The position numbers and the translations under genes were made by a program. Positions 1 through 8,726 of a stretch of 64,000 nucleotides of DNA are shown piece by piece. This DNA is from Massilia sp. ST3. GTDB taxonomy: Bacteria > Pseudomonadota > Gammaproteobacteria > Burkholderiales > Burkholderiaceae_D. The stretch is from positions 1-64,000 of the forward strand of contig NZ_JAGPWC010000004.1 of the NCBI RefSeq assembly GCF_018119405.1, in the 5' to 3' direction. The notes below the pieces were generated by a model. That model was not told the DNA's origin, did no database searches, and saw only the letters and a program-made list of their open reading frames with translations. Position 1 is the first letter of the stretch, and each line of letters opens with the position of its first letter.

Positions 1-2083
1 CCCGCAGCTCACCCAGGGCAATCTGGCCGCTCACCACCAGCGCTGCATTCGAGGGCACATAGTGGCGGCGCCAGAATTCCTGGATGTCGTCGCGCGTGGC
101 GGCGCGGATCGCCGCCTCGGTGCCGAGCTGGCCGTAGCCCTTCGGATGGCGCACGCCGTAGAGCGCGCCGGCGGCCGCGACCGCGGCCACCGCGTCCGGC
201 TCCTCGCGCTGCTGGATGAGTTCACCCAGCCGGTCGGCGCGCTGGCGCTCGATCTCGGCAATGGGGAAGGCGGGGCGCTGCACCACGTCGGCCATGATCT
301 CGAGCGCCTGGGCGAAGGTCGCGCGCAGCGCCAGCAGCGAGACGCTGGTGGCGTCGGCGCTGGTGGCGCTGTCCATGAAGGCGCCCAGCTGGGCCAGCTC
401 GTCCGCGATCTGCGGGGCGCTGCGGGTCGCCGTGCCTTCTTCCAGCATCTGGGCGGTGAAGCCGGCCAGGCCCGGCAGGCGGGCCGGATTGGCGGCGCTG
501 CCGCTGCGCAGCACCAGCTGGGCCGAGACCAGGGGCAGGGCCGGGTTGTGATGGTGGATCACGGTCAGGCCGTTGGCCAGCCTGAAGGACTCGCCCTTGG
601 GCAGGGTGAAGCTGGGCGGCGGACCCGCCTTGGGCGGCTTGGCGCGCCAGGGCTCGGCGCCGTTGATGCTCGCATGCGCTGCCGCCTTCGCCACCGGGCC
701 GGCTTTCTTTTTCGGCGGGCGCGGATCGTGGATCACCGGCTGGCCGGGGACGCCGGTCACCACCGCGCGCGCATCCTGCTTGAGCCAGGTCTGTACGGCG
801 TGGCGCACGGCCGCCGCATCCACCCGGCGCAGGCGTTCCAGGTCCTTGGGCAGGTAGCCCGGGTCGCCGGTGTACTGGTTGTAGTGGTTGAGCTGGTCGG
901 CCAGGCCGTCGCCGCCCAGCTTCTCGATCGAGGACAGCAGGGCGGTTTCCAGGCTGTTGCGGGCGCGCTCGACTTCGCGGTCGGACGGGCCGACTTCGCG
1001 CAGCTGGGCCAGTTCGGCGTCGATCGCCGCTTCCAGCTCGCGCGCCGTGTGGCCGGCGCGGGCGGTGACGTCGATCACGAAGGTCGAGGTGAGGCCGTAG
1101 GAATTCTGGACCGCGTCCACGTCCTGGGCGATCTGGCGCTCGTAGACCAGCGACTTGTACAGGCGGCTCGACTTGCCGCCGCCCAGGATGGTGGCGGCCA
1201 CGGCCAGCTCGATGTCGCCCGGCTGGTAGGCCGGCGGCGTGAGCCAGCCCATGAACACGCGCGGCAGCTCGACGCGGTCGGGCACCGTCACCCGGCGCTC
1301 GCTGGTGATGGGCGGCGTGACCACGCTCGGGCGCGCCACCGGCGGGCCGGGGCGCAGGCTGCCGAAGTAGCGCTCGACCAGGGCGCGGGTCTTGGCCTTG
1401 TCGATGTCGCCGGCGATCACCAGGCTGGCGTTGTTGGGACCGTAGTAGCGGGCGAAGAACTGGCGCACGTCGTCCAGGCGCGCGCCCTGGATGTCGGCGT
1501 GCGAGCCGATCACCGAGGCGTAGTAGGGGTGGCCCTTGGGGAAGAGGGTGTGCGACAGCGCTTCCTCGACGATCCCGTAGGGTTCGCTCTCCACGCTCTC
1601 GCGGCGCTCGTTGCGCACCACGTCCTGCTGGTTGCTCAGGGCCTTCTGGTCGAGCACGTCCAGCAGGTAGCCCATGCGGTCGGCGTGCACCCACAGCGCC
1701 AGCTCGAGCTGGTTGGACGGCACGGTGTCGTAGTAGTTGGTGCGGTCCAGGTCGGTGCTGCCGTTGCTGTCGGTGGCGCCCGCGCCTTCGAGCAGGCGGT
1801 CGGCCAGGCCACGCGGGATGTGGCGGGTGGCGGCGAACATCATGTGCTCGAACAGGTGGGCGAAGCCGGTCAGGCCGGGGGCCTCGTTGGCCGGGCCCAC
1901 GTGGTACCAGAGGTTGACGGCGACGATGGGCAGGCGGCGGTCTTCGACCAGGATCACCTGCAGGCCATTGGGGAGTACGTATTTATCGAATGCGACCACG
2001 GGTAAAGGGGATGGGGGTTGGGCCAAAGCGGGGGCGGGGCGGAAGCTTAGCAGCAATACGGCCAGGATGACGAGCGCTTTCAT
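1..2083 (-). CDS. M16 family zinc metallopeptidase (insulinase/pitrilysin type), 3' end outside the window
   Basis: About 694 codons are visible and the gene continues past base 1. A cleavable signal peptide (residues 1-21, hydrophobic core followed by ALAQ) suggests a periplasmic enzyme. The M16 inverted zinc motif HxxEH is H76-L-F-E79-H80. A second M16 half follows, with the typical LANGLTVI-like entry strand around residue 475, so this is a two-domain (about 900 residue) protease. ATG 2083 is preferred because GGAGAG lies just upstream; an in-frame ATG at 2095 is less likely. M16 proteins of this kind usually degrade peptides or help assemble cofactors; the substrate cannot be told here. 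Confidence 0.9.
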   Translation of the reverse strand, partial: MKALVILAVLLLSFRPAPALAQPPSPLPVVAFDKYVLPNGLQVILVEDRRLPIVAVNLWYHVGPANEAPGLTGFAHLFEHMMFAATRHIPRGLADRLLEGAGATDSNGSTDLDRTNYYDTVPSNQLELALWVHADRMGYLLDVLDQKALSNQQDVVRNERRESVESEPYGIVEEALSHTLFPKGHPYYASVIGSHADIQGARLDDVRQFFARYYGPNNASLVIAGDIDKAKTRALVERYFGSLRPGPPVARPSVVTPPITSERRVTVPDRVELPRVFMGWLTPPAYQPGDIELAVAATILGGGKSSRLYKSLVYERQIAQDVDAVQNSYGLTSTFVIDVTARAGHTARELEAAIDAELAQLREVGPSDREVERARNSLETALLSSIEKLGGDGLADQLNHYNQYTGDPGYLPKDLERLRRVDAAAVRHAVQTWLKQDARAVVTGVPGQPVIHDPRPPKKKAGPVAKAAAHASINGAEPWRAKPPKAGPPPSFTLPKGESFRLANGLTVIHHHNPALPLVSAQLVLRSGSAANPARLPGLAGFTAQMLEEGTATRSAPQIADELAQLGAFMDSATSADATSVSLLALRATFAQALEIMADVVQRPAFPIAEIERQRADRLGELIQQREEPDAVAAVAAAGALYGVRHPKGYGQLGTEAAIRAATRDDIQEFWRRHYVPSNAALVVSGQIALGELR

Positions 2084-2170
2084 GCGGCTCTCCATGCGGC
2101 GCGGGGGCGCCATCATAATTGAAAAGGACGCGACCGATGAGTCGTCGAACCCGCCACTGGCGGGTTACGA

Positions 2171-2270
2171 CTCCCGGCGAAGGCCGGGACCCAAGTTTGC
2201 GTGCACAGCAGCCAAATGCGACGTGATCGGCTACGGAACGAACCTGGGTTCCGGCCTGCGCCGGAACGAC
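2171..2270. repeat. Inverted pair of REP-like palindromes (family A)
   Basis: Two roughly 30-base units (2171-2200 and 2241-2270) lie in opposite orientation. Each has a GC-rich palindrome (CCGGCGAAGGCCGG and CCGGCCTGCGCCGG) next to ACCCAAG or its complement. The same pattern recurs at 8677-8707, 39705-39815 and 59657-59694. They sit between two minus-strand genes and probably form hairpins in mRNA. This is a bacterial intergenic palindrome family; its function is unknown. Confidence 0.75.
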
Positions 2271-2293
2271 GCGGTGGAGGTGGACGGACAGGG

Positions 2294-3220
2294 TCAGTGA
2301 CATTCGCCCCTCCCGCGATCCATCACCGCCCCCGCCGGCACCTTCTCCGGCGCGGCCGGCAGGAACTGCCACTCGTAGGCCCCCTCGAGCAGCCGCAGCC
2401 GCAGCACGCCGTCGAAACTGGCTTCGCGCACCTCGCTGTTGGGCGTGAACTGGAGGAAGGGCGTGGCGTAGGCGCCCCCGGTGCCGACCACGAACTGGCG
2501 CAGGCCGCGCGCGCGGTCCAGCCGGCCGTCGGCGTCCTGGGGCGCGAAGCGCTCGTAGTCGTGGTCGTGGCCGGACAGGACCAGCTCGGCCCCGGCCCGG
2601 TACAGGATGTCCCATGCATCCCGCATCCGGCCCGGCCCGAGGTGGCCGCCCGAGGTGTACAGCGGGTGGTGCCAGAAGGCCAGGGTGCAGCGCGAGGGCG
2701 CGCGCGCCAGCTCGGCGCGCAGCCAGTCGAGCTGGGCGGCGTGCCTGGCGCCGGCCAGGTTGCTGTCGAGCGAGATCACCAGCCAGCTGCCCAGGCGCAG
2801 GCTGTAGTAGCCGCGTCCGGCGCGGGCGCCGAAATAGGCGAAGTAGGGCGCCGCGTCCTTGCTATGGTATTCGTGGTTGCCGGGCGTGGGCCAGGTGCGC
2901 TCGCGGAAGCGTCCCCAGGTGGGCGCATAGCAGTCGGCGAATTCGCGCGCCGCGCCGCGCGGATAGGTGTGGTCGCCCAAGGTCAGGACGGAGGCGTCCG
3001 GATCGGCGGCCAGCAGGCCTTCCACCAGCCTGCCAGTGGCGGCCGCGCCCGACCAGCGCGGGTCGGGGTGGATGCAGCGGGCGATGTCGCCCGCGGTGTA
3101 GACGGTATGGACAGGCCCGGACGGAGCGGAATCGGAAGCGGCATGTCCCGCCACCGGCGCCAGGGCGGCGGCCAGCGGCAGGGTCATGGCGATGAGCCCA
3201 TGGCGCGGCCCGCCCGGCAT
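2294..3220 (-). CDS. Secreted metallophosphoesterase (purple-acid-phosphatase-like)
   Basis: The 308-residue product starts with a signal peptide (about 27 residues, ending GHAA). Calcineurin-like metal motifs are in order: GDIARC near the mature N-terminus, LTLGDHTYPRG (GDxx), TPGNHEYH (GNHE), FWHHPLYTSG, and SGHDHDYERF (GHxH). These bind two metal ions and hydrolyse phosphomonoesters or diesters outside the cytoplasm. The layout resembles bacterial phosphatases related to acid phosphatase type 7. ATG 3220 was chosen because it gives a normal signal peptide and starts 15 bases after the cinA-type stop codon, suggesting co-transcription; ATG 3187 is an alternative. Substrate unknown. Confidence 0.85.
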   Translation of the reverse strand: MPGGPRHGLIAMTLPLAAALAPVAGHAASDSAPSGPVHTVYTAGDIARCIHPDPRWSGAAATGRLVEGLLAADPDASVLTLGDHTYPRGAAREFADCYAPTWGRFRERTWPTPGNHEYHSKDAAPYFAYFGARAGRGYYSLRLGSWLVISLDSNLAGARHAAQLDWLRAELARAPSRCTLAFWHHPLYTSGGHLGPGRMRDAWDILYRAGAELVLSGHDHDYERFAPQDADGRLDRARGLRQFVVGTGGAYATPFLQFTPNSEVREASFDGVLRLRLLEGAYEWQFLPAAPEKVPAGAVMDRGRGECH

Positions 3221-3234
3221 CCGGTGCGCCCGGC

Positions 3235-3717
3235 TTACTCGATGAAGCGCAGCAGCCCCCGCAGTGCGTGCGCCACGGTCTGCTCGCGCACCGCGCGGCG
3301 GTCGCCGCAGAAGACCAGGCGCTCGGTATAGGTGGTGTCGCCGCGCGACCAGCCGAAGCAGACCGTGCCGACCGGCTTGCCCGGCACCGCACCGGTGGGG
3401 CCGGCGATGCCGGTGGTCGAGACGGCGACGTCGGCGTTGCTGTTGGCCAGCGCCCCTTCCGCCATCTTGCCCGCGACTTCCTCGCTGACCGAGCCGAACT
3501 GGGCGATCATGGCCGCCGGCACGTCCAGCAATTCGGTCTTGGAAGCGTTGGAATAGGTCACGAAGCCGCACTCGAACCAGCCGGTCGAGCCGGCCACTTC
3601 GGTGATGGCCTGCGAGACGCCGCCGCCGGTGCACGACTCGGCGGTGACCAGCAGCAGCCGCTTGGCCTCCAGGGCCCGCCCTACCTGGGTAGCAAGATCG
3701 ATGAGTTCGTTCGTCAC
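3235..3717 (-). CDS. pncC: CinA C-terminal domain protein, nicotinamide-nucleotide amidohydrolase
   Basis: The 160-residue protein is a stand-alone CinA C-terminal domain. It hydrolyses nicotinamide mononucleotide to nicotinate mononucleotide and ammonia in the pyridine nucleotide cycle. Family signatures are TAESCTGGG (residues 26-34), GWFECGFVTYSN, and STTGIAGPTGAVPGKPVGTV. The start is GTG at 3717, preceded by AGGAGA at good spacing; upstream codons do not look coding. It lacks the N-terminal MoCF-like domain of full-length CinA. It is cytoplasmic and probably co-transcribed with the phosphoesterase downstream of it. Confidence 0.9.
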   Translation of the reverse strand: MTNELIDLATQVGRALEAKRLLLVTAESCTGGGVSQAITEVAGSTGWFECGFVTYSNASKTELLDVPAAMIAQFGSVSEEVAGKMAEGALANSNADVAVSTTGIAGPTGAVPGKPVGTVCFGWSRGDTTYTERLVFCGDRRAVREQTVAHALRGLLRFIE

Positions 3718-3883
3718 GTCTGTCTCCTTTCGTTGCTTTTCGGGGGAGCGGTACCCCGGGGACGGCGGACGGGTCGTCCGCGTCCGGTCCATTCTAGCGC
3801 GCTGCGGACCGTCATGGCATGGCAAACCCGGCAAAATTTGCTGTCCAAACATCCGGCGCCCGTTTACAGTGCAAGCGCCTCCC

Positions 3884-3908
3884 CGCACGGAATAAAATGT
3901 TCCGTGCG
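3884..3908. promoter_or_regulatory. Perfect 9-bp dyad in the divergent gap before the sensor kinase
   Basis: The arms CGCACGGAA and TTCCGTGCG flank a 7-base AT-rich centre (TAAAATG). It lies in the 318-base gap between the minus-strand pncC and the plus-strand kinase, about 130 bases before the kinase start. There is no T-tract, so it is more likely a protein-binding site or leader hairpin than a terminator. No other feature was recognised in this gap. Confidence 0.4.
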
Positions 3909-4035
3909 ACATGATGCACGGGCGTACTGCTATGCTGGATGCCCGACGGGCGCCGTTGCGGCGCCTGGCCGGCGTCCCTTTTCCCGTTTTGTAGGACCTC
4001 AGCATGCCGCACGCACCGATCGCGCGAAGCCAAGC

Positions 4036-6069
4036 ATGAGCCGCCAGCGCTCGATCCGCAGGAAGCTGGCCCAGGCGGTGATGGCGACGACCCTCGTCGC
4101 GCTGCTGGTCTCGATCGCGATCGTGGTCGGCTACGACCTGCGCAGCTACCACCGCGCGCTGGTGAACGACCTGACCACCCAGGCCGAGCTGGTCGGCCAC
4201 ATGACCTCGGCCGCGCTGACCTTCGACGACCCGCGCCTGGCCAACGAGAACCTGGCCCTGCTGCGCACCCGCCCGCTGGTGCGCGCGGCCGCCATCTACG
4301 ACGCCGGCGGCGAGCTGTTCGCTTCCTACGCGGCGGCCGGCGAGGGGCGCCAGGTGCCCCAGCGCCTGGACGCGGCCGCGCTCCGGGCCGGCGACGACGA
4401 GCTGGTGGTCCAGCAGCGCATCGTCGAGAACGGCGACATGCTCGGCACCGTGGTGGTGCGCGCCGAGAGCGGGCAGGTGCAGCGCTTCATCGACTACCTG
4501 GCGATCGGCATCGGGGTCACCCTGCTGGCCATGGGCGCGGCCTGGCTGCTGATGTGGCGCCTGGGGCGGCGCCTGACCGCGCCCCTGACGGCGATCACCG
4601 GCATCGCACGCGAGGTGGTGGCCACGCGCGATTATTCGCGCCGCGCCGCGCGCACCAGCGACGACGAGGCCGGCGAGCTGGCCGACTCCTTCAACGCCAT
4701 GCTGACCGAGATCGAGCAGCGTACCCGCGAGCTGGAAAATTCCAACAGCGCCATCGTGCGCGAGGCCCAGGAGCGCACCCGCGCCCAGCAGGAAGTGATG
4801 CGCCTGAACGAGCAGCTCGAGCGGCACGTCGACGAGCGCACCATGCAGCTGGCGCTGGCCAACGCCGAACTGGCCAACGCGATCGAGGAGGCGCGCAACG
4901 CCAACCAGGCCAAGTCGGCCTTCCTCTCGTCCATGAGCCACGAGCTGCGCACCCCGCTCAACGCCATCCTCGGCTTCGCCCAGATCCTGACCTCGGACAC
5001 CCTGCCGTCGACCCTGGAGCAAAAGAAGGAATTCGCCAACCACATCCTCAAGTCGGGCCGCCACCTGCTCACCCTGATCAACGAGATCCTCGACCTGGCC
5101 AAGGTGGAGTCGGGCACGGTGACCCTGTCGATGGAGCCGGTGGCGCTGAGCGATACCCTGCTCGAGTGCCGCACCATGGTCGAACCGATCGCCGCCAGCC
5201 GCGGGGTCAAGGTGCTGTTCCCCGACGTGGCGGGCGCCGTGGTGCTGGCCGACCGTACCCGCCTCAAGCAGGTGATGCTGAATCTCCTGTCGAACGCGGT
5301 GAAGTACAACCGCGAGTCGGGCGCGGTGGTGGTGAGCTGCGAGCAGAGCGCGCCGGCGCGCCTGCGCCTGTCGGTGCAGGACACCGGCCAGGGCCTGGCG
5401 CCGGAGCAGGTGGCGAGCCTGTTCCAGCCCTTCAACCGCCTGGGCCAGGAGGGCGGGGCCCAGGAAGGCACCGGCATCGGCCTGGTGGTGACCAAGCGCC
5501 TGGTCGAGCTGATGGGCGGCCAGATCGGCGTCACCAGCAGTCCCGGCGTGGGCAGCGTGTTCTGGATCGAGCTGGCCGCCACCTCCCCATTGGCCTCGGC
5601 CGTGCCTGAAGGCGGCCCGGAAGTGCATGCGGCGGCGGTTCCCGCGCCGCTCGAAGGCGAGCCGCACCTGCTGCTCTACGTCGAGGACAATCCGGCCAAC
5701 CTGCGCCTGGTGGAAGAGATCGTGCGCTTCCGTCCCGACCTGCGCCTGCTGTCCGCGCCCGACGGCCACATCGGCCTGCAGCTGGCGCGCGCGCACCGGC
5801 CCGAAGTGATCCTGATGGACCTGAACCTGCCCGGCATGAGCGGCATCGAAGTGCTGCGCCAGCTGCGCACCGACCCCGAAACCGCCGCGATCCCCGTGAT
5901 CGCCCTGACCGCCAACGCCATGCCGCGCGACATCGAGCGCGGGCGCGCAGCGGGCTTCCACCGCTATCTCACCAAACCGATCGACATCGACAAGTTCACT
6001 GAAGCGATTGACAGTACGCTGGCCCACCTGCAAGGACGCGGAGCGCCGGCCGAAAGGAAGGCTGATTGA
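4036..6069 (+). CDS. Hybrid sensor histidine kinase with C-terminal receiver (CHASE8-HAMP-HisKA-HATPase-REC)
   Basis: 677 residues. Membrane segment 1 spans about 12-35 and segment 2 about 151-178, enclosing a small periplasmic CHASE8-like domain. A HAMP linker and coiled coil follow. The dimerisation box SMSHELRTPLN holds the phospho-accepting His302. The ATPase has an N box with NLLSNAVKYN and G boxes (DTGQGLAP, GTGIGLVVTKRL). The receiver has Asp595 in ILMDLNLPG and Lys in YLTKPI. A phosphorelay within the protein or to a partner is expected. It overlaps the following c-di-GMP gene by one base, so that protein is the likely partner. The start is the ATG after the gap, with the first membrane helix close behind it. 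Confidence 0.92.
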   Translation: MSRQRSIRRKLAQAVMATTLVALLVSIAIVVGYDLRSYHRALVNDLTTQAELVGHMTSAALTFDDPRLANENLALLRTRPLVRAAAIYDAGGELFASYAAAGEGRQVPQRLDAAALRAGDDELVVQQRIVENGDMLGTVVVRAESGQVQRFIDYLAIGIGVTLLAMGAAWLLMWRLGRRLTAPLTAITGIAREVVATRDYSRRAARTSDDEAGELADSFNAMLTEIEQRTRELENSNSAIVREAQERTRAQQEVMRLNEQLERHVDERTMQLALANAELANAIEEARNANQAKSAFLSSMSHELRTPLNAILGFAQILTSDTLPSTLEQKKEFANHILKSGRHLLTLINEILDLAKVESGTVTLSMEPVALSDTLLECRTMVEPIAASRGVKVLFPDVAGAVVLADRTRLKQVMLNLLSNAVKYNRESGAVVVSCEQSAPARLRLSVQDTGQGLAPEQVASLFQPFNRLGQEGGAQEGTGIGLVVTKRLVELMGGQIGVTSSPGVGSVFWIELAATSPLASAVPEGGPEVHAAAVPAPLEGEPHLLLYVEDNPANLRLVEEIVRFRPDLRLLSAPDGHIGLQLARAHRPEVILMDLNLPGMSGIEVLRQLRTDPETAAIPVIALTANAMPRDIERGRAAGFHRYLTKPIDIDKFTEAIDSTLAHLQGRGAPAERKAD

Positions 6070-8648
6070 TGATTTCCCTGTCCGACATCCGGCGCGCGCG
6101 CATCCTCGTCGTCGACGACGAGCCTGTGAACGTGCAGCTGCTCGAGTACCTGCTCAAGACCACCGGCTATGAGAACGTGTTCAGCACCAACGACCCGCGG
6201 CAAGTGGTGTCGCTGCACCTGAAACACCGCTTCGACCTGATCATCCTCGACCTGCACATGCCCGGCATGGACGGCTTCGACGTGATGGAAGCGCTCAAGC
6301 CGCTCGAGAGCGACTCGTGGCTGCCGGTGCTGGTGGTGACGGCGGAACCGGACAAGAAGCTGGCGGCGCTGGAGGCGGGGGCGCGCGACTTCATCGGCAA
6401 GCCCTTCGACACGGTCGAGGTGATGACGCGCATCCGCAACCTGCTCGAGGTGCGCCTGCTGCACCGCGAGTCGCTCGACTACGGCGCGCAGCTGGAACGC
6501 GAGGTGCGCGAGCGCACCGCCGAGCTGGCGCGCTTCCGCGGCGCGATGGACGCCACGCCGGACGCGATCTTCCTGATCGACACCGCCGGCATGGCGATGG
6601 TGGACGTGTCGGACGGCGCCTGCCGCATGCTGGGCTTCTCGCGCGACGCCCTGATGCGCATCGAGCCGGTGGCCCTGGGCCTGGCCTCGCGCGCCCAGCT
6701 CGAACGCCTGATGGGGCATGCCGAGCCAAAAAAGGACGAGCCGCGCGAGGACATCGTCGAGACCGAGCTGCTGCGCGCCGGCGGCGAGGGCTCGGTGCCG
6801 GTCGAGATCAGCTGGAAGTTGCATGACCTGGGCAGCAGCCGCATCCTGATCGCGGTGGTGCGCGACATCAGCGAGCGCCTGCACGCGGCCGAGCGCCTGC
6901 GCCACGCGGCCAGCTACGACGCCCTGACCGGCCTGCCCAACCGCACCCTGTTCTTCGAGAACCTGGACGCGGCCATCGAGCTGGCCAAGGACAAGCGCTG
7001 GCGCGTGGCGGTGCTGTGCATCACCCTCGACCGCTTCAAAGTGATCAACGATTCGCTCGGCACCGCGCTGGGCGACGAGCTGCTGCGCCAGTTCAGCACC
7101 CGCCTGGTGCGCAGCGTCAAGATGCGCGAACTGGTCGGGCGCCTGGGCGGCGACGAGTTCGCGCTGATCCTGACCATGCAGCGCGACCAGCAGGAAGCGG
7201 TGAACGTGGCCAACGACATCCGCGAGACCCTGCGCGCGCCCTTCGACCTGAACGGCCAGCAGGCCGCGCTGACGGCCAGCATCGGCATCGCCATGTACCC
7301 GGACGACACCACCGATCCGGGCGCCCTGGTCAAGTACGCCGACGCCGCCATGGTGCGCGCCAAGGAGGCCGGGCGCGACGGCTACCGCTTCTTCACCTCC
7401 GGCATGAACGTGCAGGTGCTGGCGCGCCTGGACCTGGAGCTGGCGCTGCGCGGCGCGCTGGAAGGCGGCCAGTTCGTGCTGCACTACCAGCCCAAGCTCG
7501 AGCTCAACACGGGGCGCATCTCGGGCGTGGAGGCCTTGCTGCGCTGGCACCGGCCGGGCTACGGCCTGGTATACCCCGCCGAATTCGTCCCGGTGATGGA
7601 AGAGACCGGCCTGGTGGTGCGGGTCGGGGAATGGATCATCGACGAGGCCTGCCGCCAGATGGCGGCCTGGAACGAGGCCGGGGTGCGCGACGTGCGGGTG
7701 GCGGTGAACGTGTCGAGCCGCCAGTTCACCGAAGGCGACCTGGAAGCCGTGATCCGCGACGCGCTGGCGCGCCACGGGGTGGAAGCCGGCCAGCTGGAGC
7801 TGGAGCTGACCGAGAGCGCGCTGATGGTGAACGCCGAGCACACCACCGAGGTGCTGCACCGCCTCAAGCAGGCCGGCATCCGGGTGGCGATCGACGACTT
7901 CGGCACCGGCTATTCGAGCCTGGCCTACCTCAAGCGCTTCCCGATCGACAAGCTCAAGATCGACATCGCCTTTGTCCGCGACATCATCAACAATCCGGAC
8001 GATGCGGCGATCGCGCTGGCCATCATCAGCATGGCGCACAGCCTGCACATGCAGGTGATCGCGGAAGGCGTGGAGTCGCGCGCCCAGATGGCCTATTTGC
8101 GCCGCCACCACTGCGACGAGATCCAGGGCTTCCATTTCTCGCGCGCGCTGCCGGCCGAGGAACTGGGCCAGCTGGTGCTGGACAACCGCGCCCAGCCCGA
8201 CAAGATGCCGAACACCGACGACAAGGTCCAGAGCCTGCTGGTGGTGGACGACGACGTCAACGTGCTGACCGCGCTGCACCGCCTGTTCCGGCGCGACGGC
8301 TACCGCGTGCTGACCGCGGCCACGCCGGCCGAGGGCTTCGAGCTGCTGGCGCTGTACCGGGTGCAGGTGATCCTGTGCGACCAGCGCATGCCGGCCATGA
8401 GCGGGACCGAGTTCCTCAGCAAGGTCAAGGAGATGTATCCGGAGACGATCCGCATCATCCTGTCCGGCTACACAGGCGTGGAGACGGTGCTCGATTCGAT
8501 CAACCGGGGGGCGATCTACCGCTTCTATACGAAGCCGTGGAACGATGCGCAGCTGAGGGACAATATCCGGCACGCGTTCCGGCATTATTGGATGACGTAT
8601 GGGCCGTTCGATGACCGGAAAGTGCCGAGGGAGGGGGATGAGCAGTGA
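6069..8648 (+). CDS. REC-PAS-GGDEF-EAL-REC response regulator for c-di-GMP turnover
   Basis: 859 residues. The N-terminal receiver has its acceptor at Asp61 (LDLHMPGMDG). A PAS domain (about 155-270), a GGDEF domain with intact GGDEF (360-364) and an EAL domain with intact EAL (488-490) and DDFGTGYSSLAYLKR follow. The C-terminus is a second receiver with Asp771 (ILCDQRMPAMSG). Both a cyclase and a phosphodiesterase signature are present, so the net activity cannot be predicted. ATG 6069 overlaps the kinase stop codon; a TTG at 6066 is also possible. It is probably phosphorylated by the upstream hybrid kinase. Receivers at both ends are unusual and might integrate two inputs. Confidence 0.92.
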   Translation: MISLSDIRRARILVVDDEPVNVQLLEYLLKTTGYENVFSTNDPRQVVSLHLKHRFDLIILDLHMPGMDGFDVMEALKPLESDSWLPVLVVTAEPDKKLAALEAGARDFIGKPFDTVEVMTRIRNLLEVRLLHRESLDYGAQLEREVRERTAELARFRGAMDATPDAIFLIDTAGMAMVDVSDGACRMLGFSRDALMRIEPVALGLASRAQLERLMGHAEPKKDEPREDIVETELLRAGGEGSVPVEISWKLHDLGSSRILIAVVRDISERLHAAERLRHAASYDALTGLPNRTLFFENLDAAIELAKDKRWRVAVLCITLDRFKVINDSLGTALGDELLRQFSTRLVRSVKMRELVGRLGGDEFALILTMQRDQQEAVNVANDIRETLRAPFDLNGQQAALTASIGIAMYPDDTTDPGALVKYADAAMVRAKEAGRDGYRFFTSGMNVQVLARLDLELALRGALEGGQFVLHYQPKLELNTGRISGVEALLRWHRPGYGLVYPAEFVPVMEETGLVVRVGEWIIDEACRQMAAWNEAGVRDVRVAVNVSSRQFTEGDLEAVIRDALARHGVEAGQLELELTESALMVNAEHTTEVLHRLKQAGIRVAIDDFGTGYSSLAYLKRFPIDKLKIDIAFVRDIINNPDDAAIALAIISMAHSLHMQVIAEGVESRAQMAYLRRHHCDEIQGFHFSRALPAEELGQLVLDNRAQPDKMPNTDDKVQSLLVVDDDVNVLTALHRLFRRDGYRVLTAATPAEGFELLALYRVQVILCDQRMPAMSGTEFLSKVKEMYPETIRIILSGYTGVETVLDSINRGAIYRFYTKPWNDAQLRDNIRHAFRHYWMTYGPFDDRKVPREGDEQ

Positions 8649-8676
8649 GGACCTTGCAAGCGACCTCCTGCTTCTG

Positions 8677-8707
8677 AACGTCACCGCCGCCTGCGCGGGG
8701 GTGACGT
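8677..8707. repeat. REP-like palindrome (family A)
   Basis: ACGTCACC and GGTGACGT-type arms surround GCCGCCTGCGCGG, the same type as the unit near 2250 and those near 39.7 kb. It lies in the 78-base space between two convergent genes and may act as a bidirectional transcription or mRNA end. Confidence 0.6.
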
Positions 8708-8726
8708 GCTGGCGTAGCAGGCCGAA

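Noticed and set aside
62-2005. 647-codon plus-strand open frame opposite the M16 protease, and similar long frames opposite maeB, hutU, hutH, the RND pump and others
   Set aside because: Their translations are rich in Ala, Arg, Gly, His and Gln without domains, while the opposite strand encodes recognisable enzymes. They result from high GC codon use.
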